From: Streptococcus sp.
GTDB taxonomy: Bacteria > Bacillota > Bacilli > Lactobacillales > Streptococcaceae
DNA: 64,000 bases
Assembly (NCBI GenBank): GCA_003521145.1
Contig: DOTL01000011.1
Location: 13,663 to 77,662, forward strand
Direction of reading: 5' to 3'
Part shown: positions 29,997 through 38,828 of the stretch, piece by piece
How positions within the stretch are numbered: the stretch's first letter is position 1
How the letters are laid out: every line of letters begins with the position of its first letter
Notes under the pieces: model-generated
What the model saw: only the letters and a program-made list of their open reading frames with translations
Told to the model about the DNA's origin: nothing
Databases searched by the model: none
Made by a program: the position numbers and the translations under genes

Positions 29997-32243
29997 ATGT
30001 ATTTAAAAAGTTTGTCGATAAAAAATTATAGAAAATATGGCGAAGAAGTTCAGACTATTAACTTTGCTCATAGTAAATGGCCAGAAATGTTAGGTGTTGA
30101 TGATGAATCGAAAAAGATAAATATAACAGAAGAGTATATATCAAAAAGTTCATCGTTAATTGTAGGAAAAAATAATTCTGGTAAAAGTACAATTGTCAAA
30201 TTATTAAATACACTGCAAAATACCAAGTCAGGTAGTAGAAATATTTTCAAGCATACAGATTTTAACTTAAAAATGTTATCAGATTGGTACCAAGAGAATA
30301 TTGAAAGTAAATCTGAAGAGGAGATAAAAAGTATTGATAAGTTTCCTAGTATGGAGTTTCTGTTGGTATTAGGAATTGATGATGAAAATGATATAATTTC
30401 AAGTTTCGAAGATATACTAATTTTAGGTGGAATAGATTCAGATGAAGTTCAAGAAAATGCGGAGGTGGCAGAAGTCTCAATTAATATTAAGTATGAAGTA
30501 GCAGATGTGGTGGCTTTTTTAGAAGAGCTAGTTAAAATTAAGACTAGCTATTTTGATGATAGAGAACAGCGTGATGGACAATACTTAGTATATAAAAAAG
30601 AGATTCGGTATCGAAAATTTTTAGGTTTGTTTAGCAGTAATTACTTTATATTAAATTGTTATCCGCTGGGAAGAGAGGAGCCTGCTAAAGAATTTTCTCT
30701 ATCTTCATTACTAAAGGTAGAGACAATAGAAGCAAATACGGTTAAAAATGACAAGACACTTTCACAAGCTTATAATAAAATAGTTTCAACTTATATAAAA
30801 AATAATGATATTGCAGCAATTGATAGTTTAGTTGGTGATATTAATTATCGAGTAAAGGATATGGTTGATGCCAATATAAAGGATATTCTTCGAAGTGCAG
30901 TATCTAGTATTGAGTCAACTAAGAATTTACAGATGAATTTACATCCAGATGTAACTTTAGAAAAGATTTTTGCAAACAGCATTATTTATGAGTACCAAGA
31001 GGGAAATAATAATATACCTGAAAGCCAGTTTGGTATGGGATATACTAATTTGATGGTTATTATCGCAAAGATTGTTGACTATATTGAGTTATATAGCGAG
31101 AAGGATATTAATGGTTCAGTAAACATTCTCTGTATTGAAGAACCAGAGTCATTTATGCATCCTCAGATGCAAGAATTATTTATAAAGAATATTTCAAAAG
31201 CAATTGCTACCTTACTAGGTAAAAAACAACAACTAGATACATTTCAAATTCTCATCACAACTCACTCAACACATATTTTAAACAGTAAGATTCAATCAGG
31301 AAATACGCTTAATAATATTAGTTATCTAGGTCAAACAGGTGTAAATAATTTTATAAAAAATATAAGTGATGATGCAATAGTATCCGGTATAGATATTGAT
31401 AAGAAAGCTTATGAATATATAAAAAAATATTTTAGGCTAGAGGTTTCAGATATTTTCTTTGCTGATGCAATTATTTTGGTTGAGGGAGTTTCTGAAGAAA
31501 CTTATCTTAGATATGAAATTGATAGACATCCAATATTGAAATATCATCACATTAAGGTTTATAGAATTGATGGTGCATATGCCCACCAGTTTATTAGTTT
31601 GCTAGAATTGTTGAATATTAAAACAATTATTTTTACGGATTTGGATTTAAAAAGAACTGAGGATGAAATGAAAGTCGATATAAAGGATAATGATGTTCCT
31701 GATATTATTCCATCTAATATTTCTGATTTAGCAGGAAAATATGCTATTGGAGAAAGTTCTTTGACTACAAATGGTACTCTTCAATATTTTATAAAAAAAG
31801 AACTATCCGATGAGAATGCTGAATACAGTAGGATAAATAGCAAGTTAATTGAAATGCTTACTGATAAAGAAGAATTGATTGTTGAGTATAAAAATGTTTC
31901 CGCACATTCTCAAGGTAAAATCAATGGATACTATGCTACCAGCTTTGAAGAAGCAATTATTTTAACTAATGCTGTAAACAACAATGATGAGAATCTAAAT
32001 AAAAAATCTTTAATTAAACTTTTACAGTATGTACATCCTAGAATGAAATATTTTGGAGATATTGACGAAACATCGGAAATCGCTGACAAATCTTATATGT
32101 ATCAAGTTAAATTATCTGATGGAAAATCAAAATTTTCTACAGGGGTAGTATTCTTATCTATAACTGATGATACCTTTAATCTCAAACTTCCTAAATATAT
32201 TGAATCAGGTTTAGAGTCGCTTTGTGATTATTTCAAGGAGTAA
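29997..32243 (+). CDS. OLD-family ATPase/TOPRIM nuclease (Gabija GajA-like)
   Basis: 748 residues. The N-terminal ATPase has Walker A VGKNNSGKST near 55 and an ABC-type Walker B CIEEPESFMHPQ near 380 with ITTHSTHIL after it. The C-terminal TOPRIM nuclease has DAIILVEGVSEETYL near 490 (Glu) and IIFTDLDLKR near 545 (DxD). ATPase plus TOPRIM followed by a UvrD helicase gene is the Gabija anti-phage pattern, although this protein is longer than described GajA. Codon use is much more AT-rich than neighbours, a sign of separate transfer. RBS AGGAGGAG. Confidence 0.82.
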   Translation: MYLKSLSIKNYRKYGEEVQTINFAHSKWPEMLGVDDESKKINITEEYISKSSSLIVGKNNSGKSTIVKLLNTLQNTKSGSRNIFKHTDFNLKMLSDWYQENIESKSEEEIKSIDKFPSMEFLLVLGIDDENDIISSFEDILILGGIDSDEVQENAEVAEVSINIKYEVADVVAFLEELVKIKTSYFDDREQRDGQYLVYKKEIRYRKFLGLFSSNYFILNCYPLGREEPAKEFSLSSLLKVETIEANTVKNDKTLSQAYNKIVSTYIKNNDIAAIDSLVGDINYRVKDMVDANIKDILRSAVSSIESTKNLQMNLHPDVTLEKIFANSIIYEYQEGNNNIPESQFGMGYTNLMVIIAKIVDYIELYSEKDINGSVNILCIEEPESFMHPQMQELFIKNISKAIATLLGKKQQLDTFQILITTHSTHILNSKIQSGNTLNNISYLGQTGVNNFIKNISDDAIVSGIDIDKKAYEYIKKYFRLEVSDIFFADAIILVEGVSEETYLRYEIDRHPILKYHHIKVYRIDGAYAHQFISLLELLNIKTIIFTDLDLKRTEDEMKVDIKDNDVPDIIPSNISDLAGKYAIGESSLTTNGTLQYFIKKELSDENAEYSRINSKLIEMLTDKEELIVEYKNVSAHSQGKINGYYATSFEEAIILTNAVNNNDENLNKKSLIKLLQYVHPRMKYFGDIDETSEIADKSYMYQVKLSDGKSKFSTGVVFLSITDDTFNLKLPKYIESGLESLCDYFKE

Positions 32244-32246
32244 ACG

Positions 32247-34262
32247 ATGACACATACGATTAGTCCAGAAAATAGAGAACTAGAGTTAGGCATTCAGCAA
32301 AAAATTAATGAATGTTTAGATAATTTTGAGAGCTTTTGTTTCAATGCTGGTGCTGGAGCTGGAAAAACCTATGCACTTCAAAAATCAATTGAGCATATTT
32401 TGAAGACGAAGGGAGAAAATTTAAAGTTAAGTAATCAAAAAATCTTATGTATCACTTATACTAATGCTGCAAAAGATGAGATTCTTAATCGACTTGGCAA
32501 AAATTCCTCGGCAGTAGTTTCTACAATTCATGAATTTCTTTGGGGATTTATTTCTATCCAGCAAGGGTTATTGACTGTAGAGCATAATAACAAGATCAAA
32601 GAGGAACTTAATAAAATTGAACAAAAGATAAACGCGAACCCACTTTCTGGAAGTGTAGATCTGGAGGTTTTCCATAAGGAAATTAGTGATGAAGAATTTT
32701 TGAAAATATTCTACAGTACACCAACAACCCCTGCAAGTAATTTTAAAGATGAGATTATAGGATATAATAAATACTTTAGCGTTTATCTAGGCAATGTAAA
32801 AAATTTTACTAGTTTGGTTAAGGATGTTGAAAAGAAGTGCAAACTTGAAGAAACGTTGAAAGAAATTGAGAATAAGAAATCTAGAAAAATCGTCTATAAC
32901 CCTATTCGAAATCAGGATAAACTTGAAAATTATGTCATTAGTCATGATACGTTGTTACTTTACTGCAAAAATATTATTACAAGTCATAATTTATTAAAGA
33001 GATTATTTTCAGATAGATATCCTTATATCTTAGTTGATGAGTATCAAGATACAGATGAAAAAGTTGTTGCTATTATTGATAGTATCAGGGAATATTCAAA
33101 TTCTAAGAAAAACTTAGTAGTAGGATTTTTTGGTGATTCCTTACAAAATATTTACGGTTCAGGAGTAGGTGTTCTGCCAAATAAAGAAGAATATAAGAGT
33201 ATTGAGAAAATCTTTAATCGCCGTTCTTCTAAGCAAATAGTAGAGTTAATTGAAAAAATTAGGAATGACAATTTTGGTCAACAATCTATATATAGTGATT
33301 TTGATAATGGATCTTATAATTTTTACATAGCTGGTAAAGATTTTAATTTAGATACTTTTTTACAGGAAAATAGCCTGATTAATAATACATCCTGTCTTCT
33401 AATGAAAAATGATGATATTTCAAAAGCTCGAGGATTTGATGAACTACTATCAGTTTTGAAGAAGTTTCCACGATTTAGTGGTGCTAACTACGAAAACGTG
33501 ACAAATGAATTTTTACAGAAGAATTTACAGCAGATGGGATGGTTTTTAAGAGAGATTTTAACTTTTATAGACTTAATTCAAAAGTCAAGGGATAATAATT
33601 CAACGGTCAGGGAGATTGTCCAGTTTGTGACTCCATCTAAATTAATGATAACATTTGCAGAGATGAAACAGTTTATTAGTAGCTCGAGAGAGATTAACCT
33701 ATCAACATTGACAATTGATAAATGTATTACTGAAATTGCTAATATTCAGGGACGAATCTCAGGTGAAGATATTCTAAGAAAAATATTCTCGATAGGTGAT
33801 ACTGCCGAGAACATTTTATTGAATATAAAGAATCGTGCCTATGATTATTTTTACTATTCTCAAGATTCGGAGGAGTACGAAAGAGAAGTAACAGTTATTG
33901 ATGAATTTTTTAATCTAGATGTTTCTCGTTTTATCAAATGGTATAGTTATATTTTTGATAATCTAAATAATGAGGCAATCTGTTACTACACATTACACGG
34001 TTCCAAAGGTCTAGAATTTGATAATGTAGTTGTTATGTTACAAGATAATTTTGCTAGGAAGAGAAATTATTGTAAATATTTTTTTGAAAACTATAATACT
34101 TTAACTGATTCTGATTCACAATTTCAAGAAGTTCGCAATCTTCTCTATGTTGCTTGTTCCAGAGCAAAAATAAATCTTCATGTGATATATATTGCTGATA
34201 TACAAGAAGACATAGTAGATAATATCAAAAACATTTTTGATGATATAAAATATTTACCATAA
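32247..34262 (+). CDS. UvrD-like superfamily 1 helicase (Gabija GajB-like)
   Basis: 671 residues, starting three bases after the nuclease gene. Helicase motifs in order: NAGAGAGKTYAL (Walker A, near 32), ITYTNAAKDEI (Ia), ILVDEYQDTDE (II, near 258), GFFGDSLQNIYG (III), LHGSKGLEFDNVVV (V, near 583) and RNLLYVACSRAKINL (VI). All are complete. In Gabija the helicase activates or assists the OLD nuclease. The middle insert between motifs III and V is long, making it larger than known GajB. A terminator follows. Confidence 0.82.
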   Translation: MTHTISPENRELELGIQQKINECLDNFESFCFNAGAGAGKTYALQKSIEHILKTKGENLKLSNQKILCITYTNAAKDEILNRLGKNSSAVVSTIHEFLWGFISIQQGLLTVEHNNKIKEELNKIEQKINANPLSGSVDLEVFHKEISDEEFLKIFYSTPTTPASNFKDEIIGYNKYFSVYLGNVKNFTSLVKDVEKKCKLEETLKEIENKKSRKIVYNPIRNQDKLENYVISHDTLLLYCKNIITSHNLLKRLFSDRYPYILVDEYQDTDEKVVAIIDSIREYSNSKKNLVVGFFGDSLQNIYGSGVGVLPNKEEYKSIEKIFNRRSSKQIVELIEKIRNDNFGQQSIYSDFDNGSYNFYIAGKDFNLDTFLQENSLINNTSCLLMKNDDISKARGFDELLSVLKKFPRFSGANYENVTNEFLQKNLQQMGWFLREILTFIDLIQKSRDNNSTVREIVQFVTPSKLMITFAEMKQFISSSREINLSTLTIDKCITEIANIQGRISGEDILRKIFSIGDTAENILLNIKNRAYDYFYYSQDSEEYEREVTVIDEFFNLDVSRFIKWYSYIFDNLNNEAICYYTLHGSKGLEFDNVVVMLQDNFARKRNYCKYFFENYNTLTDSDSQFQEVRNLLYVACSRAKINLHVIYIADIQEDIVDNIKNIFDDIKYLP

Positions 34263-34275
34263 TCAAAATATGTAT

Positions 34276-34297
34276 GAGAGCGCCTGCTCTCTTTTTT
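34276..34297 (+). terminator. Terminator of the defence pair
   Basis: Perfect stem GAGAGC / GCTCTC with a four-base loop followed by six T, 14 bp after the helicase stop codon. Confidence 0.85.
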
Positions 34298-34365
34298 CTT
34301 ACCCTCATTTTTCATGATGTGATACCTTTTCCAAATCATCCTTGTTATCCTTATATCATTCATAT

Positions 34366-34580
34366 GAAAATCAAGTGTTGATTTTCTACTGGGGGTTTGG
34401 GGGCGAAGCCACCAAGTTATCTTATCGTTGGCTGTCAAAACTGAAAGGTTTTGGTCGGCTGGCGATATGATTTTTTGGGTATTGTGACCACAATGGCTGA
34501 GCTCGCAAAAGCCGAAAAGCGAAGCGTTGAGGCTTTTAGGAAGCACCCGTATCCCATACGGTATCGGGGCTGACCCGATA
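34366..34580 (+). other. Candidate origin of transfer (oriT) region
   Basis: A gene-free stretch directly before the relaxosome genes contains three inverted repeats: GAAAATCAA / TTGATTTTC (34366-34386, perfect, 3-nt loop), CCGTAT / ATACGG (34547-34561) and TATCGGG / CCCGATA (34562-34580). Between them is the G-rich ACTGGGGGTTTGGGGGCGAA. Inverted repeats just upstream of mobC and relaxase genes are usual for oriT. The nick site cannot be placed from sequence alone. Confidence 0.5.
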
Positions 34581-34608
34581 GAGGCAAGTAGAGAAGGAGT
34601 ATAACGAG

Positions 34609-34971
34609 ATGACAGACCACTATCGTATTATCCGTAAGGAAATCAATCTGACACCAGGAGAACTGGAGCAGATTCAGGAGCTGATGAAGCAGGAACACGC
34701 AGAGCAATTCTCTCCCTTTGTCCGTCAAAAGCTGATGGACTTGGTTGAGAGGAAGCAGGCAGTAACGGATTGGTTTGCCCTCTGGCAGTCCCAGAAGATT
34801 GAACAAATCAGTCGAGACATTTTACAAGTGACTATCTTGGCTGAACAGACCCAGCAGGTCACGGCAGAGCACCTGCGAATTCTCTTGGCCTGTGTGCAGG
34901 AGTTGATGGCAGAAGTGGAGAAGGCTATCCCACTTAGCCCAGATTTTCGTGACAAGTACATGGGAGGTTAG
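34609..34971 (+). CDS. Relaxosome accessory-like small protein
   Basis: 120 residues, mostly helical, starting DHYRIIRKEINLTPGELEQI, a pattern like the ribbon-helix-helix start of mobilization accessory proteins. It precedes mobC by two bases. The second half is a long helix with several Gln-rich stretches. A role in recognising oriT together with MobC is inferred from position. Base composition is more GC-rich than the defence pair just upstream. Confidence 0.65.
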   Translation: MTDHYRIIRKEINLTPGELEQIQELMKQEHAEQFSPFVRQKLMDLVERKQAVTDWFALWQSQKIEQISRDILQVTILAEQTQQVTAEHLRILLACVQELMAEVEKAIPLSPDFRDKYMGG

Positions 34972-34973
34972 AT

Positions 34974-35339
34974 ATGGAAAATCGTTACCGCACCAACCTC
35001 AAAAAAGTCTTTCTGACAGACCAGGAGTTGGAAACCCTGAACAACCGTATCGGTCAGAGTGGCTGTAAAAATTTCTCTGCTTATGCTAGAAAAGTTCTGC
35101 TCAATCCCAACATGACCTTTCTGACCATTGACACCAGTAGCTATGACGACTTGGTATTTGAGTTGAGACGAATCGGAAACAACCTCAATCAAATCGCACG
35201 GACCGTCAACCAGACTCACATCTTAACACCAAGTGACCGTGGATTTTTGGTGCAAGGCATTGGCCAACTCATCAAGGAAGTGGAGAAGGACTTTAACATA
35301 AAGTGTCAGCAGCTGAAGGAGTTTTATGGTCGTCACTAA
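34974..35339 (+). CDS. mobC: MobC-family relaxosome protein
   Basis: 121 residues. N-terminal ribbon-helix-helix-like start (YRTNLKKVFLTDQELETL) and the MobC signature ELRRIGNNLNQIARTVNQ near 63-80. MobC proteins bind near the nick site and help the relaxase melt oriT. The stop overlaps the relaxase start by 14 bp, so the genes are coupled. Confidence 0.88.
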   Translation: MENRYRTNLKKVFLTDQELETLNNRIGQSGCKNFSAYARKVLLNPNMTFLTIDTSSYDDLVFELRRIGNNLNQIARTVNQTHILTPSDRGFLVQGIGQLIKEVEKDFNIKCQQLKEFYGRH

Positions 35340-35979
35340 ACACTTTGCGGTGCATAGCACCAAGTATCGTAAGAGCCTCATCAAGTATATTCTCAATCCA
35401 GAAAAGACGAAGAAGCTGAAACTGGTCTCTGATTTTGGCATGAGCAATTACTTGGACTTTCCCAGCTATGAGGAATTGGTGGAGATGTATCAGGCAAACT
35501 TGACCAATAATGATCGGCTCTATGATTCCAGAAACGACCGCCAGCAACTCAAGCAGACCAAAATCCATGCCCACCACTTGATTCAATCATTTTCTCCTGA
35601 AGACAAGCTGACACCAGAGGAAATCAATCGCATTGGCTACGAAACCATCAAGGAATTAACAGGAGGCAACTTTCGTTTCATCGTCACGACACACACAGAC
35701 AAGGACCATATCCATAATCATATCCTAATAAATGCCATTGACCTCCATTCCGACAATAAGCTTAAATGGGACTACGCCCAGGAGAGGAATCTTCGCCTGA
35801 TTTCTGACCGCTTGGCCAAGGAAGCAGGAGCAAAGATTATTCCACCCAATCGCTATTCGCATGATCGGTTTGAAACCACCGCAAGACCAATCACAAGTTT
35901 GAACTCAAGCAGCGGCTCTATTTTCTCCTGGAAAACAGTAAGAGCTTTGAGGACTTTATGGCCAAGGCTCCTGCTCTAA
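35326..35979 (+). pseudogene. MOBP-type relaxase, N-terminal piece (frameshifted)
   Basis: The first about 185 residues carry relaxase motifs: a candidate catalytic Tyr region at the N-terminus and the HUH-like metal site TTHTDKDHIHNHILIN near 122-137. At about 35,870-35,880 the frame is lost: after HDRFE the neighbouring frame continues the protein as RKTNHKFELKQRLYFLLEN, while this frame gives unrelated residues before a stop at 35979. The metal site would be made but without the C-terminal part. Confidence 0.82.
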
Positions 35980-37208
35980 ACGTGGAGATAGATTTCTCTC
36001 GCAAGCACGCCAGATTTTTCATGACCGACCGAGACATGAGGCAGGTCATTCGTGGCAATCAGTTGGATAAGCGACAGCCTTACACGGAGGACTATTTCAG
36101 AGAGCGGTTTGCGACACGAGCTATTGAGCAGCGACTGGATTTTCTCTTGCCTAGAGCCCGTGACCTCTCTCATCTTTTGGAAATGGCAGAGCAGTTAAAT
36201 CTAACAATCTCTCCTAAGAAAAAACATGTGACTTTTACTTTGACTGAGGACGGTCGAACCATTTCTATCAAGAATAAAAAGGTCAGCATCAAACACCTCT
36301 ACGATGTTCAGTTCTTGGAGGATTATTTTGATAAAAGAGGCATCACACCAGAACATGACTTGGTTAACCTGGTCTCAGACTTTGAAGCCTACCAAGAAGA
36401 GCAAAACCAGAATAAGCTCCCAATTGAGGAACTCTTAGCGGCCTATAAGGATTTCAAAGAAAAACGAGACCAGGTCCAGGTGTTTGAAGTTGCATTAGCG
36501 GAGCACCAGATTGACAAGTTGGTCAAGGACGGTCTCTTTGTCGCAATCAATTATGGTATCAAAAAAGACGGCTTGGTCTTTATACCAAACCGCAACTTGG
36601 ATATTCATGACAATGAACAAGGCAAGTTCTACCATGTCTTTATCCGAGAGACCGCTCAGTTTTTTATCTACAATAAAGAGAACTCTGACCTCAACCGCTA
36701 CATGCGAGGACGGGAGTTAATCCGCCAGCTCACTCACGACAGCAAGCATATCCCTAAACGCAGACGACCGACCAGGACCAGCCTCAAAGATAAAATCGCA
36801 GAGCTCAATCTTCTTATCGAGATAGACCTCAACAACCAGTCCTACCAAGAAGTCAAAGACGAACTCATCAACGAAATTGCCAAGCTAGATTTGACCATTA
36901 CGGATTTGCAAGATAAGGTTTCTTATCTCAATAAGGTGGCTGAAGTATTGATCAACCTTAACAATTCTGATTCAGAAAATCGAAGACTGGCACGATACGA
37001 CTACGCCAAGATGAATTTGACTGCGGCAATTACACTTGAACAGGTGGAAGAAGAAATAGAAAAAAATCAAAAATCTATGACGAAATGGATAGATGATTAC
37101 GAATATAAGGTTAGGAAACTTGAGGTTCTGCTTCAGACACTTAATCACTCTCTTGATTCTTCAAACCATAGAGACCGTCCAGGTAAAAATGAATTTGATC
37201 TCGAATAA
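35880..37208 (+). pseudogene. Relaxase, C-terminal piece
   Basis: Continues the relaxase in another frame, from about 35,880 (HKFELKQRLYFLL) through the ATG at 35958 to the stop at 37208. It contains a long helical region, with coiled-coil segments near the end (EEEIEKNQKSMTKWIDDYEYK). A single-base indel upstream separates it from the catalytic part. Unless ribosomes shift frame there, the element cannot nick its own oriT. The 3' end overlaps a convergent gene by 68 bp. Confidence 0.8.
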
Positions 37209-37536
37209 AAGTTAATGATTTGTTTTCAGTTGTATCTATGACACCAAAGACTCGATAATGATTGCGATAAAGCTCCTCATAATCAATGTTACTGCCAATA
37301 AGGATAATGTTTGCCAGTTGAGAATGTCTTCTTATGTCTTCCAAAAAGAAGGTCACCTGCTCTGATGTCAAAAAGTTTGATTTTATGATAAAATAGGTGG
37401 TAGGAATATAGGATTTGTAAGGATAATAAGAGAAAGAAAGTTTGATTTTTGAATGAAGTTGACTGATGAACAAGTAATGTTGAATGACTAATGATACAAA
37501 AATACTTAGTAGGGAATGGGGAAAAATTTTGATCAT
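37141..37536 (-). CDS. Degenerate receiver-like protein at the blp island edge
   Basis: 131 residues with a good ribosome site (AGAAAGGA before the ATG). It can be laid over the BlpR receiver domain: its SIFVSLVIQHYLF matches BlpR NIFVMEDDFMQQA, and ANIILIGSNIDYEELY matches TSIVFVTTHSEFMPLS. The acidic pocket is missing (SLVIQH for MEDDF) and the phospho-acceptor region reads YFIIKS for FFLDIE. There is no LytTR DNA-binding domain. It occupies the place of pneumococcal blpT but I cannot claim homology. Its last codons overlap the relaxase gene, so it may be truncated at the island junction. Confidence 0.55.
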   Translation of the reverse strand: MIKIFPHSLLSIFVSLVIQHYLFISQLHSKIKLSFSYYPYKSYIPTTYFIIKSNFLTSEQVTFFLEDIRRHSQLANIILIGSNIDYEELYRNHYRVFGVIDTTENKSLTFIRDQIHFYLDGLYGLKNQESD

Positions 37537-37646
37537 ACTTATCCTTTCTTTTTAGTGGTTTTGGAACTTGATTATATCATCTGTTGGTGATTCAGTTAGC
37601 TTTATTTCTTGAATGTACTTCTAACTTTCCTAAATGGTAAAATCTT

Positions 37647-37678
37647 ACCATTCAAGACGTTTGGATAACCATTTAGGA
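37647..37678 (+). promoter_or_regulatory. BlpR-type box upstream of blpS-blpR-blpH
   Basis: Direct repeats ACCATTCAAGA and ACCATTTAGGA start 21 bp apart, two helical turns. The extended -10 TGGTATAGT begins its TATAGT at 37709, 31 bp after the box. An inverted half-site (TCCTAAATGGT) lies just upstream at about 37629. Same design as the other boxes of the island, so BlpR likely autoregulates. Confidence 0.8.
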
Positions 37679-37734
37679 TTTGACAAGAATATGATGTTGC
37701 TCTTATGGTATAGTGTTCATAGGAGGATATGCCT

Positions 37735-38076
37735 ATGAACTTTATGATTATCAAAGTCAAGGATGAAACAAAGAAAGTACTGCTGTCAGATATTCTATAT
37801 ATCATATCGCATCCATCTAAACCACATTATATTCAAATTGTGACTGAGAAAGAGATTTATGATTGCTTACAAAAGCTACAAAGTATAGAGGAATTGTATC
37901 CGGAATGTTTTATTAGATGCCATCGGTCTAGTCTAGTTAACCGTTCAAAAATTAAGGTTATCAATTCTCGAGAAAAACGTATTTTTCTTGGAGAAAAAGG
38001 AGAACATTGCCTTACTTTTTCAAGACGTCGTTATCAGGACATACTGCATCAGTGGATTAACAAAGGAGGGATGTAG
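37735..38076 (+). CDS. blpS: BlpS-like stand-alone LytTR DNA-binding protein
   Basis: 113 residues from ATG 37735, which is eight bases after AGGAGG; the ATG at 37729 is too close. The whole protein is one LytTR domain: LLSDILYIISHPSKPHYIQI, then FIRCHRSSLVNRSKIKVIN (recognition region) and the end FSRRRYQDIL. No receiver domain. It lies immediately before blpR, as blpS does in pneumococcus. It may compete with or modulate BlpR at the same boxes. Confidence 0.8.
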   Translation: MNFMIIKVKDETKKVLLSDILYIISHPSKPHYIQIVTEKEIYDCLQKLQSIEELYPECFIRCHRSSLVNRSKIKVINSREKRIFLGEKGEHCLTFSRRRYQDILHQWINKGGM

Positions 38077-38077
38077 C

Positions 38078-38818
38078 ATGAATATCTTTGTAATGGAAGA
38101 TGATTTTATGCAACAAGCGAGAATTGAGAAGATTATTACTAAGCTGTTAGAAAAGCACAACATCGTTCCGAAAAAATTTGAAATTTCAGGAAAACCTCAT
38201 CAGCTACTTCAAGCAATAGAAGAAAAAGGAGTACATCAGCTCTTCTTTTTAGATATTGAGATTAAGGAAGACGAACTAAAAGGACTTCAAGTCGCTAAGC
38301 AAATTAGAGAGATTGACCCTTATACTAGTATTGTTTTTGTGACAACACACTCCGAGTTTATGCCCTTATCTTTCAGGTACCAGGTATCTGCCTTGGACTA
38401 TATTGACAAAGAGCTTGGAGTTACCGAATTTGAATCGCGAATAGAAGCAGCTTTACTTCATACTCACAATAAGGACAATAGCGCCGTATCGGATGATTCA
38501 TTCTATTTTAAGTCCAAATATGCTCAAGTACAATACCCATTCAATGAAGTGTACTACATCGAGACTTCTCCCCGCCCTCATCGTGTTATCCTTTATACCA
38601 AGACAGACCGAATGGAGTTCACAGCAAGTTTGTCAGACATTTTGAAACAAGATAAACGACTTGTACAATGTCATCGTTCGTTTGCAATCAATCCGAGGAA
38701 TGTTGTTAAAGTGGATAGAAATGAAAAACAGATCTACTTTCCTAATGGAGCCACCTGTTTTATTTCAAGGCAAAAGCTAGAATCAACTTTAGCTGTTATT
38801 GATAGACTGCATAGATAA
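38078..38818 (+). CDS. blpR: Response regulator BlpR (receiver + LytTR)
   Basis: 246 residues. The receiver has the acidic pair MEDDF (residues 5-9), the phospho-acceptor Asp in LFFLDIEIK near 60, and the conserved Thr/Lys region FVTTHSEF with YIDK. The LytTR domain begins near 148 and contains QCHRSFAINPRNVVK near 205. AGGAGG precedes the ATG. It should bind the 21-bp direct-repeat boxes listed here when phosphorylated by BlpH. Confidence 0.92.
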   Translation: MNIFVMEDDFMQQARIEKIITKLLEKHNIVPKKFEISGKPHQLLQAIEEKGVHQLFFLDIEIKEDELKGLQVAKQIREIDPYTSIVFVTTHSEFMPLSFRYQVSALDYIDKELGVTEFESRIEAALLHTHNKDNSAVSDDSFYFKSKYAQVQYPFNEVYYIETSPRPHRVILYTKTDRMEFTASLSDILKQDKRLVQCHRSFAINPRNVVKVDRNEKQIYFPNGATCFISRQKLESTLAVIDRLHR

Positions 38819-38828
38819 AGGAGAAAGG

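Noticed and set aside
37602..37805. Minus-strand frame over the blpS promoter
   Set aside because: It covers the BlpR box, -10 and blpS start, and has no ribosome binding site.
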